Assembly (NCBI RefSeq): GCF_037546185.1 | Contig: NZ_JAWMWH010000001.1 | Span: forward strand, 1,178,001 to 1,242,000 | Source: Nicoliella lavandulae | Lineage (GTDB): Bacteria; Bacillota; Bacilli; Lactobacillales; Lactobacillaceae | Length of the DNA: 64,000 bases | Reading direction: 5' to 3' | Shown: piece after piece, positions 45,071-52,628 of the stretch | Numbering within the stretch: the first letter of the stretch is position 1 | Layout: each line of letters opens with the position of its first letter | The notes under the pieces: model-generated | Seen by the model: only the letters and a program-made list of their open reading frames with translations | Told to the model about the DNA's origin: nothing | The model's database searches: none | Translations under genes and position numbers: made by a program

Positions 45071-45109
45071 GCACCCCAAAGTTTGTACAAAACTTTGGGG
45101 TGTTTTTTT
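45071..45109 (+). terminator. Hairpin at the IS left end, terminator and SD mask
   Basis: CACCCCAAAGTTT and AAAACTTTGGGGTG form a near-perfect stem over GTAC and are followed by seven T. The 5' arm is the IS inverted repeat. The 3' arm contains GGGGTG, the only plausible SD for orfA, so transcripts entering from outside would be both terminated and translationally masked. Confidence 0.7.
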
Positions 45110-45619
45110 GTGTCTAAATATAAAGTAGAAGATAAATTAAATGTAATTAACGCATACCTAAACGGTATGGGATCGCAAATGGTGGCTAGAAACTTTGGAG
45201 TTAAAAGTAGAAATACTGTTTTATGTTGGGTTAAGAGTTACAAAAAACATGGACTAAATGGTCTTAAAAAAAGAAAGAATATAATCGAATACTCTACCAA
45301 AGAGAAACAATATATATTAAACTGGATGAAAACGACTAAATCATCTTATCCAGAGGCAGCTTATCATTTTAATATTCCTTCTCCATCAACTATCTGGACT
45401 TGGGAAAAACGACTAGAGCAAAAAGGTATTGATGGTTTATTGTCCCGAAGGGAAAGAAAAGCCATGACAAAAAGGAAAACTAACAAAGCCGAATCAAACA
45501 ATACTAATACCGATAAAGAAAAATTGAAGAAGATTGAAGAAGAAAATTTAATGTTGAGAATAGAGAATGACTTCTTAAAAAAATTGAGGGCCTTAGACGA
45601 CGAAGAAGACCAGAAGTAA
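45110..45619 (+). CDS. IS150-group transposase OrfA (HTH protein)
   Basis: About 169 aa, starting at GTG 45110 (SD GGGGTG 7 bases upstream). It contains two helix-turn-helix regions (KLNVINAYLNGMGSQMVARN; YPEAAYHFNIPSPSTIWTWE) and a C-terminal leucine-zipper stretch (EEENLMLRIENDFLKKL) for oligomerisation. Near the end is the A7 run 45577-45583 in the phase A-AAA-AAA, the classic -1 slippery heptamer, giving OrfAB. Confidence 0.88.
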   Translation: MSKYKVEDKLNVINAYLNGMGSQMVARNFGVKSRNTVLCWVKSYKKHGLNGLKKRKNIIEYSTKEKQYILNWMKTTKSSYPEAAYHFNIPSPSTIWTWEKRLEQKGIDGLLSRRERKAMTKRKTNKAESNNTNTDKEKLKKIEEENLMLRIENDFLKKLRALDDEEDQK

Positions 45620-46485
45620 TTATTAAAATAATCGACGAACTAAGGCTGAAATACCATACCACTAAAACATTAATACTAAAGGCATTAAGGATATCTAGAA
45701 GTACTTATTATTATATTAGATCAATCCAAAATAAGCCTGATAAGCACGCTGAAATCGCTAAAATTATCAAGGATATTAAAGATAAAAATAAATCCTACGG
45801 ATATAGAAGAGTGTGTTTAGAATTAACTAATCGTGGATACCGTGTTAACCACAAACTAGTATTAAAGATAATGAAAAAGAATAATTTACTATCTTCATCA
45901 TATTCAAGAAAAACACGTAAGTATAATTCCTATCGTGGTCAGGTTGGAAAACTTAAATCAAATCAATTAAATCGAAGATTTAATACTGACAGACCATATC
46001 AAAAGCTCTGTACTGATATCAGTGAATTCAGATATGGAAATTGTGATATTAATCATCGTATTTATCTTTCACCTATTATGGATTTATTTTCTGGTGAAAT
46101 AATATCCTATAACATTAGCAGCCATCCAAATATGAACTGTGTTATGAAACCGTTGAAAGAAGTTATTCAATTAGTTAAGGATTTACCATACAGAACGACA
46201 ATTCATAGTGATCAGGGAGCTCAGTATCAAAGTCATATCTGGCAAAAAGAGCTTAAGAAGAATAAGATATTTCAAAGTATGTCCCGTAAGGGGAATTGTA
46301 TAGATAACTCACCTATGGAATCATTTTTCCATATTATGAAAGCTGAAATCATGGACTGTAATTATGACTTTAAAGAAGATTTAATGTCGTCAATGAAAAT
46401 ATGGATTGATTATTACAATAATCATCGTATTAAAACAAAACTAGGCGGAAAGTCACCGGTTCAATACCGGAAACTTTCCGCCTAG
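45571..46485 (+). CDS. IS150-group transposase OrfB (DDE integrase part, made by -1 frameshift)
   Basis: The frame is open from 45571, after a stop at 45568-45570, and has no good start codon before about 45811, consistent with synthesis only as an OrfAB fusion through the A7 slip. The DDE catalytic residues are all present: CTDISEFRYG, IHSDQGAQYQ and SPMESFFHIMK. It contains the HTH_21-like region (KSYGYRRVCLELTNRGYRVN). The 3' end holds a strong hairpin, GGCGGAAAGT/ACTTTCCGCC, overlapping the last codons. Confidence 0.88.
   Translation, partial: LLKKIEGLRRRRRPEVIIKIIDELRLKYHTTKTLILKALRISRSTYYYIRSIQNKPDKHAEIAKIIKDIKDKNKSYGYRRVCLELTNRGYRVNHKLVLKIMKKNNLLSSSYSRKTRKYNSYRGQVGKLKSNQLNRRFNTDRPYQKLCTDISEFRYGNCDINHRIYLSPIMDLFSGEIISYNISSHPNMNCVMKPLKEVIQLVKDLPYRTTIHSDQGAQYQSHIWQKELKKNKIFQSMSRKGNCIDNSPMESFFHIMKAEIMDCNYDFKEDLMSSMKIWIDYYNNHRIKTKLGGKSPVQYRKLSA
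46444..46485 (-). terminator. Inward-facing terminator in the IS right end
   Basis: GGCGGAAAGT pairs with ACTTTCCGCC around an inner CCGGT/ACCGG stem. Read on the minus strand it is followed by TAGTTTTGTTTTAAT, giving a terminator for transcripts coming from the promoter at 46594-46621 toward aroF. Confidence 0.6.
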
Positions 46486-46522
46486 GAAAAACAATATAAT
46501 AATGTACAACTTTTGGGGTGCA

Positions 46523-46558
46523 CATCAAATAAAGAATCGTCATTCTATTTTTTAACAT
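46523..46558 (-). pseudogene. 5' part of a short leader ORF cut by the IS element
   Basis: On the minus strand, ATG 46558 has GGAGG (46571-46567) 8 bases upstream and reads 12 codons (MLKNRMTILYLM) up to the IS boundary. After the IS the flank continues GTGCAATTATAGCTTTTGG. All simple joins give a peptide ending within a few codons; one phase (1- or 4-base duplication) ends Asn-Tyr-Ser-Phe-Trp-stop, as expected of an aromatic leader peptide, while a 3-base duplication would end Gln-Leu-stop. Confidence 0.55.
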
Positions 46559-46593
46559 GTCAATTGCCTCCGTAAAATTAATTTATGATTAGA

Positions 46594-46621
46594 ATAATAC
46601 ACTGTTTTTTAATAATGTCAA
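46594..46621 (-). promoter_or_regulatory. Strong promoter of the disrupted aroF leader
   Basis: On the minus strand, TTGACA (46621-46616), 16-base spacer, TATTAT (46599-46594). It points toward the IS and the aroF operon beyond. No gene other than the short leader ORF starts from it, so it is probably the original aroF promoter. Confidence 0.7.
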
Positions 46622-46754
46622 TTAATAGTTATTATTTATTTATAAATAAACAGTTATAAATGCTGATTTTAAAGTAATCAATGCAATCTAGAAACTATTT
46701 AATCTTATTTTAATTTAAAATGAGATTGTAATTAAAGTTAATCATTAACTAAAG

Positions 46755-46798
46755 TAATAAAGGACTACTCCAAGATTAAATTAAAGTAGTCCTTTCAA
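46755..46798 (-). terminator. Terminator of rqcH
   Basis: AAAGGACTACT pairs with AGTAGTCCTTT. On the minus strand the stem follows the rqcH stop directly and is followed by TATTACTTT. Confidence 0.7.
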
Positions 46799-46800
46799 AA

Positions 46801-48516
46801 TTATTGATTTAAATTAGCTCTTAAGTGCTCCACTACTTCTTTTGTGGGGGTCACATAGAGTGTTGACTGTCCTTCATAAGTTACGAAACCAGGTTTAGCA
46901 CCATTAGGCTTTTTAACGTAGCGGTCCTGCACATAATCAACGGGAACATTAGCCGAATCACGTCCCTTGGAGAAATAAGCAGCTAGCATGGCTGCTTGGA
47001 CCAACGTTTCTTCACTGGGGGCAAATGACCGAACAATAACGTGGGAACCATGAATCTTTTGAACGTGCATCCAGATGTCTCGTTTATCCGCCGTTTTCAT
47101 AGTTAATTGGTCATTTTGCAGGTTATTCTTACCCACTAGGATAATAGTGCCATCATCCGCTTTAAATTGCTCAGGCTTGCTGATTTTACTGCGGGCGGCC
47201 TTCTTCTTATGATTTTGATGCTGGCCCTTTAAATAACCGCCTTGTTTCAATTCTTCTTTAATATCATCTAAGTTACTAGGGTCGGCCAATTCAATTTGTG
47301 AGAGGATACTTTCAAAGTACTTAATTTCAGCTTCAGTTAAGCGCATTTGTTCACTAACGTATTGAATCGCATTTTTCTTTTTTTGATACTGTTTAAAGTA
47401 CCATTGAGCGTTTTGGGAAGGCGTTTTATCAGGTGCTAATTTAATCTTGATGGGATTATTATCATCGTAGAAGTTAGCAAGTTCTACCATTTTAGCGCCA
47501 TGTTGGACTTGATTGAGATAGGTCGTTAAGATCTCACCTTTGATGCGATAGTCATCAGCGAACTTAGTATCATCTAGAGTCTTCGCTAGTTTTTTAAGCT
47601 TAGTCCGGTTCTTCTTTAACTCATTGCGAGTCACCCGGATCAAAATGCCACCTTGTTCTCGCACCCGATCCTTTTGCGCCTTTGTTTGATAGTAGGCATC
47701 TAATAGTTGACTGAGGGATGCGTATTGCTTAGTAGCATTCGTTGGATCAACTGGTTCAAATGCTAAAAAGTCAGGTTTTTCTGTATCAACTAAAGTGGGG
47801 GTAGGGTGGTCAAAGTTGGTAAAGAATTTTTGAAAACCATCCATTAAGTTAGTGGATTGATGAAGGGCTAGTGCTAATTGGAGCGATGTATCTTTACCTA
47901 GCCCTTGAAACGTCTTTCGAAGCGCCGTTGCTAATACGTCTTGATTGGGATATTGGGTCGTTAATTCCTTTAACTTTGCGGCATCATTAAATTTAAACGG
48001 GTCGATCAAATCTTGTTTAGGTGGATTAATATATTCGGAGCCGGGAAGGACCGTCCGATAACGACTCTTATCCGGGCCGATACGCTTGATGGAATCAATG
48101 ATTTGGCGATCAGAGCCATCGACTAAGATGATGTTACTATGCCGGGCCATGATTTCTACGATCAAGACAATTGACTTTAAGTCACCAATTTCATTTCGAG
48201 CGGTGAAATGAAATTGCATTACCCGATCATTAGCAGATTGAGTTACTTGGGTTAGAATACTACCACTTAGGTATTTCCGTAGGGTCATATTAAAATTAGT
48301 AGGAACAGCTGGATTTACATAGGGGATGGCTGTTACTTGGACCCGTGCATAACTAGGATTAGCAGATAATAACACGGGATAGTTTTGATGATTGGATCTA
48401 ATCGTTACGATAATTTCATTGGGATAGGGCTGGTTAATTTTAGAGATACGGCCCCCCTTTAATTCATTGTTTAGTTCGTTTACCATTGCATGGGTAAAAC
48501 TTCCGTTAAAGGACAC
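46801..48516 (-). CDS. rqcH: Rqc2/RqcH homologue, ribosome quality control (NFACT, formerly fibronectin-binding protein)
   Basis: A 571-aa NFACT protein that binds obstructed 50S subunits and recruits tRNA-Ala for C-terminal alanine tails. The NFACT-N domain begins SFNGSFTHAMVNELNNELKG; IMARHSNIILVD is the conserved segment. Helix-hairpin and coiled-coil regions cover about 260-420, and NFACT-R has DIWMHVQKIHGSHVIVRS. Old annotations call it a fibronectin-binding protein (FbpA). Monocistronic, divergent from degV. Confidence 0.94.
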   Translation of the reverse strand: MSFNGSFTHAMVNELNNELKGGRISKINQPYPNEIIVTIRSNHQNYPVLLSANPSYARVQVTAIPYVNPAVPTNFNMTLRKYLSGSILTQVTQSANDRVMQFHFTARNEIGDLKSIVLIVEIMARHSNIILVDGSDRQIIDSIKRIGPDKSRYRTVLPGSEYINPPKQDLIDPFKFNDAAKLKELTTQYPNQDVLATALRKTFQGLGKDTSLQLALALHQSTNLMDGFQKFFTNFDHPTPTLVDTEKPDFLAFEPVDPTNATKQYASLSQLLDAYYQTKAQKDRVREQGGILIRVTRNELKKNRTKLKKLAKTLDDTKFADDYRIKGEILTTYLNQVQHGAKMVELANFYDDNNPIKIKLAPDKTPSQNAQWYFKQYQKKKNAIQYVSEQMRLTEAEIKYFESILSQIELADPSNLDDIKEELKQGGYLKGQHQNHKKKAARSKISKPEQFKADDGTIILVGKNNLQNDQLTMKTADKRDIWMHVQKIHGSHVIVRSFAPSEETLVQAAMLAAYFSKGRDSANVPVDYVQDRYVKKPNGAKPGFVTYEGQSTLYVTPTKEVVEHLRANLNQ

Positions 48517-48601
48517 TTAAAATCACTTACTTTCGAAAAAAATGTATAACTACATTATAACAAAAAAATAGGGCGATTATTATTCGAGCAACTTTTAATG
48601 G

Positions 48602-48607
48602 TATAAT
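48602..48607 (+). promoter_or_regulatory. Extended -10 promoter of degV
   Basis: AATGGTATAAT gives TGGTATAAT about 40 bases before ATG 48646; the -35 is weak. Confidence 0.5.
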
Positions 48608-48645
48608 TAGGACTATAATTTACAATTTAAAGGATGGATGCATGA

Positions 48646-49509
48646 ATGAAAATTGCAATTGTAACCGATAGTACAGCTTACTTATCATCGGATGAATTAA
48701 CGAAATATAATATCCATATTCTACCAATTTCAGTTATTATTGATGGGCAGACTTACGATGAAGGGGTCAATATCAATACTGCTGAATTTTATCAAAAGTT
48801 ACAATCTGCGCATACGTTTCCAAGTACTGCTCAACCAGCCACTGGGAAAATCATTGAACTATATGATCAACTAGCTAAAGCAGGGTATGATACCGTCATC
48901 AGTATCCACTTAGCCAGTACCATTTCTGGATTATACGGTCAAATCAAAACATTAGCCCCAACGATCAAGAATATTAATGTGATCCCTTATGATTCTAAAA
49001 TTACAGTTAAATTAATGGGTAACCTAGCCATTGCAGCTGCTCAAATGGCGGCAGCTGGTAAGCAACCAGATGCAATCATCGCTGAATTAGACCGGATTCG
49101 GGCTACGATTGATGAAATCTTTATCGTTGATGATTTGAAGAACCTTGTAAAGGGGGGCCGATTGTCAAATGCAGCAGGGATGGTTGGGAGTCTTTTACAC
49201 ATTAAGCCACTGCTAACGTTTGACGACCAAAGCGATAAAATCGTTGCTTTTGATAAAGTCCGTACTAGAAAGCGAGCATTAAAACGGGCAGAGGAAATAT
49301 TCCAATCAAGAACTGCTAATTTAGATTATCCGTTAAAGGTCATTATCATTAATGGAAACGACCCAGCAGATGGTCAAATTTGGGCTGATCAAATTAAAGC
49401 ATTACGTCCAGACATCACCGTCACGCAAAGTTACTTTGGGACTGTGATTGGTGCACACCTGGGTAATAAGTCATTAGCATTAGCGTGGATGATTGACTTT
49501 GATAAGTAA
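48646..49509 (+). CDS. DegV-family fatty-acid-binding protein
   Basis: A 287-aa DegV/FakB-like protein that carries a fatty acid for phosphorylation by FakA. The start MKIAIVTDSTAYLSSDEL and the loops PISVIIDGQTYDEGVNI, FPSTAQPATGKI, SIHLASTISGLY and GAHLGNKSLALAW line the acyl pocket. One of usually several paralogues. AAAGGATGG SD. Monocistronic. Confidence 0.9.
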   Translation: MKIAIVTDSTAYLSSDELTKYNIHILPISVIIDGQTYDEGVNINTAEFYQKLQSAHTFPSTAQPATGKIIELYDQLAKAGYDTVISIHLASTISGLYGQIKTLAPTIKNINVIPYDSKITVKLMGNLAIAAAQMAAAGKQPDAIIAELDRIRATIDEIFIVDDLKNLVKGGRLSNAAGMVGSLLHIKPLLTFDDQSDKIVAFDKVRTRKRALKRAEEIFQSRTANLDYPLKVIIINGNDPADGQIWADQIKALRPDITVTQSYFGTVIGAHLGNKSLALAWMIDFDK

Positions 49510-49735
49510 TGATATTGTATTTTTGTTAATTTAATCACAAAAATAGTAGGAATCGAATTGTGATTTAAAATGTTTTTTGAATTCGTTAGTAATAATTCAT
49601 GATTAGCCAATCATCATTTGGATAAAACACGAACTATTTAACTAATCAATATGTATAGCATTCGGTATTGATTAATTTAGTTATCCAGTGTAGAATTAAA
49701 ACTATTGTGATGATTTTAACAATTATTGCAAAATC

Positions 49736-49828
49736 AGGAGTAGGGATTAGCGCGTCAAGTGCCATTGGAACGGAATGTGAACTTTGGACGAAAAACGAGC
49801 GTTTGCGATGTTAATCCCGCATTCGCCA
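49736..49828 (+). promoter_or_regulatory. Tetrahydrofolate (THF) riboswitch upstream of folT
   Basis: The leader starts AGGAGTAGGGATTAGCGCG and continues through TCAAGTGCC, GGAATGTG, ACGAAAAACGAGCG and GATGTTAATCCCGCATTCGCC. Helix P1-type pairing of GGGATTA with TAATCCC and the conserved GGAGTAG, GCG and AAGTG blocks match the Firmicutes THF class. Downstream GCCAC/GTGGC (49825-49841) and GAGA/TCTC around the folT SD suggest translational control. The preceding part (49510-49735) is AT-rich without visible genes. Confidence 0.85.
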
Positions 49829-49868
49829 CAATCATAGTGGCAGCTCTATATTTTAGGAGATGTCTCTT

Positions 49869-50405
49869 TTGCATACACAAAAGAATATTTTTGCAAAGCC
49901 TAATACTAGTGGGATTGCGATTTTAGGTTTATTGACTGCAATTCGATTAGTATTAGGGAGTAGTTTGTTTACGTTTGGGAACAATTACATTCAATTTAGT
50001 TGTGCGTTTATCGCAACGTTCTTTATTGGAATGTGGTTCGGACCATTCTGGGCAGCAATTATTAGTGGGTTCGCTGATATCTTTTTAACACTAACGTCTG
50101 GGCAACTATACTTTCCAGGTTTTACGTTATCAGCAATCGTTGGTGGAATCATATTTGGAATCTTTTTCTATCAACGCAAGCCAACCCTTAAATCAATCAT
50201 AATTTCGCAACTATTGGTAATCGTGATTGTTAACTTATTGATGAATACCACGTGGGTCGTAATTTTGAATCATATCCCATTTGAAACGATATTTGTGCCA
50301 AGATTAATTAAGCAAATATTTACATTCATTATTCAAGTGTTGGTATTGTATGCAATTACCAGAAATAAAACGATCACTAACTTAGGTAATCGCTTTAGAA
50401 AATAA
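49869..50405 (+). CDS. folT: Folate ECF transporter substrate-binding protein FolT
   Basis: A 178-aa integral membrane S-component of an energy-coupling factor transporter; it binds folates and uses the shared EcfAA'T module encoded elsewhere. TTG 49869 is preferred: AGGAG lies 9 bases upstream, while ATG 49860 directly touches that SD. About six membrane helices; GIAILGLLTAIRLVLGS is the typical ECF S-component helix. The THF riboswitch directly upstream supports the substrate. Confidence 0.88.
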   Translation: MHTQKNIFAKPNTSGIAILGLLTAIRLVLGSSLFTFGNNYIQFSCAFIATFFIGMWFGPFWAAIISGFADIFLTLTSGQLYFPGFTLSAIVGGIIFGIFFYQRKPTLKSIIISQLLVIVIVNLLMNTTWVVILNHIPFETIFVPRLIKQIFTFIIQVLVLYAITRNKTITNLGNRFRK

Positions 50406-50417
50406 ATTAATCAAATG

Positions 50418-50446
50418 CCATCGGTTTTTAAACCGATGGTTTTTTA
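50418..50446 (+). terminator. Terminator of folT
   Basis: CCATCGGTTT pairs with AAACCGATGG and is followed by TTTTTT. Confidence 0.85.
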
Positions 50447-50532
50447 GTTCTGATTGATCAGTAGGTGGAGCGTTGGTTTGAATTAACACTTATTACTTTA
50501 CATAATATGTATTATCTGAAGTTAATTAAAAT

Positions 50533-50570
50533 AAAAATGAAAAGCTAACTCTAAATTAGCTTTTCATTCA
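50533..50570 (-). terminator. Terminator of the SDR gene
   Basis: ATGAAAAGCTAA pairs with TTAGCTTTTCAT; on the minus strand it is followed by TTTTATTTT. The rest of 50447-50594 holds nothing else recognisable. Confidence 0.75.
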
Positions 50571-50594
50571 GCATTAACACTAAACAATATCCAT

Positions 50595-51407
50595 CTAATA
50601 TAAACTAGTCATTAACTTATCAAATACACGGGTTGGTAAAATTGTGTGTAATAAGATTAGCGTTCTAGCACCACGTCCTACTAAATATCTAGCTCTGGGA
50701 TGCTTTGATAATGCGGCTTTGGTAATAACCTTAGAAACAACCATTGGCCCAGATAATAATTTTGATTGGTATAATTTTTTAAAGCCTGCAGCAGCCTTAT
50801 CGGCCGTTCGAGCGTATGGCGTATCATGAGCAGATTGTTTAAGATGATCAGCAGCAATAATTCCCCAGTTAGTCCTAATCGCACTAGGTTCAATGATTAC
50901 TACATCAATGCCAAATGGCTTAACTTCCATTCTGAGCGCATCGCTAAATGCTTCTAATGCGTACTTAGTTGCGTGATACCAAGCACCCATGAAACTCGTA
51001 AAGCGCCCACCCATTGAAGATGTATTAATAATTCGGCCTGATCGTTGCTTTCTCATATATGGCAATACTTGCTTGGTAATTGAAGCTAAACCAAATATAT
51101 TAACATTAAATTGTTGTTTAGCTTCTTTAATTGATACCGCTTCAATGGGACCGTATGATCCGTATCCAGCATTGTTAATTAAGATATCAATTCGACCTTC
51201 GTTATTGATAATGGTACTAATGGCGGTACTAATTGACTGCTCATCAGTAATGTCTAAGCTAACTGGTACGACCCCGAATGATTTTAATTCAGCTAGTCGT
51301 TCTACTCGTCTAGCGGCCCCATATACTTTATTGCCATCCTTAGCTAATAGTTTAGCGGCTTCGAACCCAATCCCACTACTGGCACCGGTAATTAAAATAA
51401 CTTTCAT
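50595..51407 (-). CDS. Short-chain dehydrogenase/reductase
   Basis: A 270-aa classical SDR. Cofactor motif LITGASSGIGFEAAKLLAKD (with basic ARRVERL downstream, suggesting NADPH), NNAGYGSYGPIE, catalytic Ser in NTSSMGG and YHATK (Tyr-xxx-Lys), with a 60-residue C-terminal extension typical of ketoreductases acting on bulky or lipid-like substrates. The substrate is unknown. Monocistronic between two terminators. Confidence 0.88.
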   Translation of the reverse strand: MKVILITGASSGIGFEAAKLLAKDGNKVYGAARRVERLAELKSFGVVPVSLDITDEQSISTAISTIINNEGRIDILINNAGYGSYGPIEAVSIKEAKQQFNVNIFGLASITKQVLPYMRKQRSGRIINTSSMGGRFTSFMGAWYHATKYALEAFSDALRMEVKPFGIDVVIIEPSAIRTNWGIIAADHLKQSAHDTPYARTADKAAAGFKKLYQSKLLSGPMVVSKVITKAALSKHPRARYLVGRGARTLILLHTILPTRVFDKLMTSLY

Positions 51408-51457
51408 TATTTGGCATCCCCCTTTTATTGATATTTTAATTTTAACCTATAATGACA

Positions 51458-51492
51458 AAAAGGACGACTAGAAATTAATCTAATCGTCCTTT
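51458..51492. terminator. Terminator between the two SDR genes
   Basis: AAAGGACGACTAG pairs imperfectly with CTAATCGTCCTTT; T-run on either strand. It mainly ends the acetoin reductase transcript on the minus strand. Confidence 0.65.
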
Positions 51493-51504
51493 ATCATCAG
51501 ATCA

Positions 51505-52275
51505 TTATAGATAGTGCATCCCACCATCGACCATGAATGATTGTCCCGTAATGTATTCTGTTTTTGGATTAACTAACCATGAAACTAAGTTAGCTACATC
51601 AGCGGGAGTGGCTTCTCTTCCACGACCAATTTCAGTTAGTACATCGGCTTGTTGTTCTGGGATGGAAATGCCCTTGATTGCAGCCGTCCGTTTATCGATA
51701 GCATCCCGCATTGGCGTTCTAACCACCCCAGGATTGTAGGCATTAACGGTAATGTCATCTTTTGCCAATTCCTTAGCTGCAGATTGGGTCAAGCCCCGAA
51801 TACCAAACTTAGAAGCTGAATAAGCACTTTGTAGAGCAGATGCTTCAACCCCAGCTAGTGAAGCTGCGTTCACGATCCGCCCACCGTGTCCTTGCTTCAA
51901 GAATTGCTTAGCTGCAGCTTGAATCCCCCAGTAAGTTCCCTTTAAGTTAACGTCAATTAATCGTTCGAAGTCCTTTGGATCAGAGTCGACAAAGGATTCG
52001 ATGAAGGCGATCCCAGCATTGTTGACCCAGACCGCTAATTCACCAAGATCATTGATAGCATTAGTCAATAGATCAAATACTTCATTTCGATTAGCCACAT
52101 CCAATTGATAGGCCTTAGCCGTACCACCAGCTTCGTTGATTTCATTAGCAACTTGTTCAGCTGTAGTTGGATTAATGTCTGCTACGGCAATTGAATAGCC
52201 TTCTTTAGCTAATTGATGGGCAATGCCAGCTCCAATTCCTTGACCTGCACCAGTAATTACTGCTAATTTTCCCAT
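51505..52275 (-). CDS. butA: Diacetyl/acetoin reductase (SDR)
   Basis: A 256-aa SDR of the diacetyl reductase [(S)-acetoin forming] / meso-2,3-butanediol dehydrogenase family. The start is ATG 52275 (MGKLAVITGAGQGIGAGIAH) with AAAGGGG upstream; the longer open frame runs through the T-box terminator and is not coding. Motifs: VADINPTT (NAD-type acidic residue), VNNAGIAFIE, NAASLAGVEA, YSASK and EYITGQSFMVDGGM. The leader is a T-box, which is unusual for this enzyme. Confidence 0.88.
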   Translation of the reverse strand: MGKLAVITGAGQGIGAGIAHQLAKEGYSIAVADINPTTAEQVANEINEAGGTAKAYQLDVANRNEVFDLLTNAINDLGELAVWVNNAGIAFIESFVDSDPKDFERLIDVNLKGTYWGIQAAAKQFLKQGHGGRIVNAASLAGVEASALQSAYSASKFGIRGLTQSAAKELAKDDITVNAYNPGVVRTPMRDAIDKRTAAIKGISIPEQQADVLTEIGRGREATPADVANLVSWLVNPKTEYITGQSFMVDGGMHYL

Positions 52276-52295
52276 TATGATTACCCCTTTCAAAA

Positions 52296-52570
52296 TAAAA
52301 GAACCCATCATCCTAAAATTAAGGACGAAAGGGTTCTTTTCCGCGGTACCACCTTGATTTGATAATACAGTCATTATCACACTTCAGATATAATTAATAT
52401 CCTAACTCAATAACGGGAGTTCCCGATGTTACCTAGCCATTGGTTCAGCAACATTTACCATCATTAGACCATCTTCGGTTAGGAATTATTAATGCCTTCC
52501 ACCATCTACACCTCGCTGTAAATAATTGCACTAACCTACTCATCTGTTAGTTTCGTACTATTTAATTATT
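52296..52570 (-). promoter_or_regulatory. T-box riboswitch upstream of the acetoin/diacetyl reductase
   Basis: On the minus strand the T-box sequence AAGGTGGTACCGCGG (52354-52340) is followed by the terminator stem AAAGAACCC ... GGGTTCTTTT and TATTTT. Upstream lies a long stem I, with AGTA and GCGAGGTGTAGATGGTGGAAG-like blocks, helix arms GGTTAG/CTAACC and AATTATT/AATAATT, then an Antiterminator-competent region. The specifier lies within CCGAAGATGGTCTAATG; I cannot assign the codon by eye (ATG, GGT or GTC are candidates). Confidence 0.9.
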
Positions 52571-52576
52571 ACCTTC

Positions 52577-52604
52577 ATTATAATGGCTTTAAAATGAAAG
52601 TCAA
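52577..52604 (-). promoter_or_regulatory. Promoter of the T-box transcript
   Basis: On the minus strand TTGACT (52604-52599), 16-base spacer, TATAAT (52582-52577). Transcription would begin near 52570, at the T-box 5' end. Confidence 0.75.
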
Positions 52605-52628
52605 CATTATTATCTCATCATTTTCTAA

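Larger units (their letters stand above)
45070..46522 (+). mobile_element. IS3-family (IS150-group) insertion sequence, intact
   Basis: A 1.45-kb element bounded by imperfect inverted repeats beginning TGCACCCCAAAGTTTGTAC (left) and TGCACCCCAAAAGTTGTAC (right, complement). It carries orfA and orfB in the IS3 arrangement with an A7 frameshift site. Flanking triplets are CAC (left) and CAT (right): no perfect target duplication, possibly one mutated. It sits inside the aroF leader and the transposase is complete, suggesting a fairly recent insertion. Confidence 0.88.

Noticed and set aside
46621..46754. Possible gene in the AT-rich gap before rqcH terminator
   Set aside because: No frame with SD and more than a few codons; only AT-rich sequence upstream of the minus-strand promoter.
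52276..52380. N-terminal extension of the acetoin reductase
   Set aside because: It reads through the T-box and terminator hairpin; ATG 52275 gives the normal SDR start.
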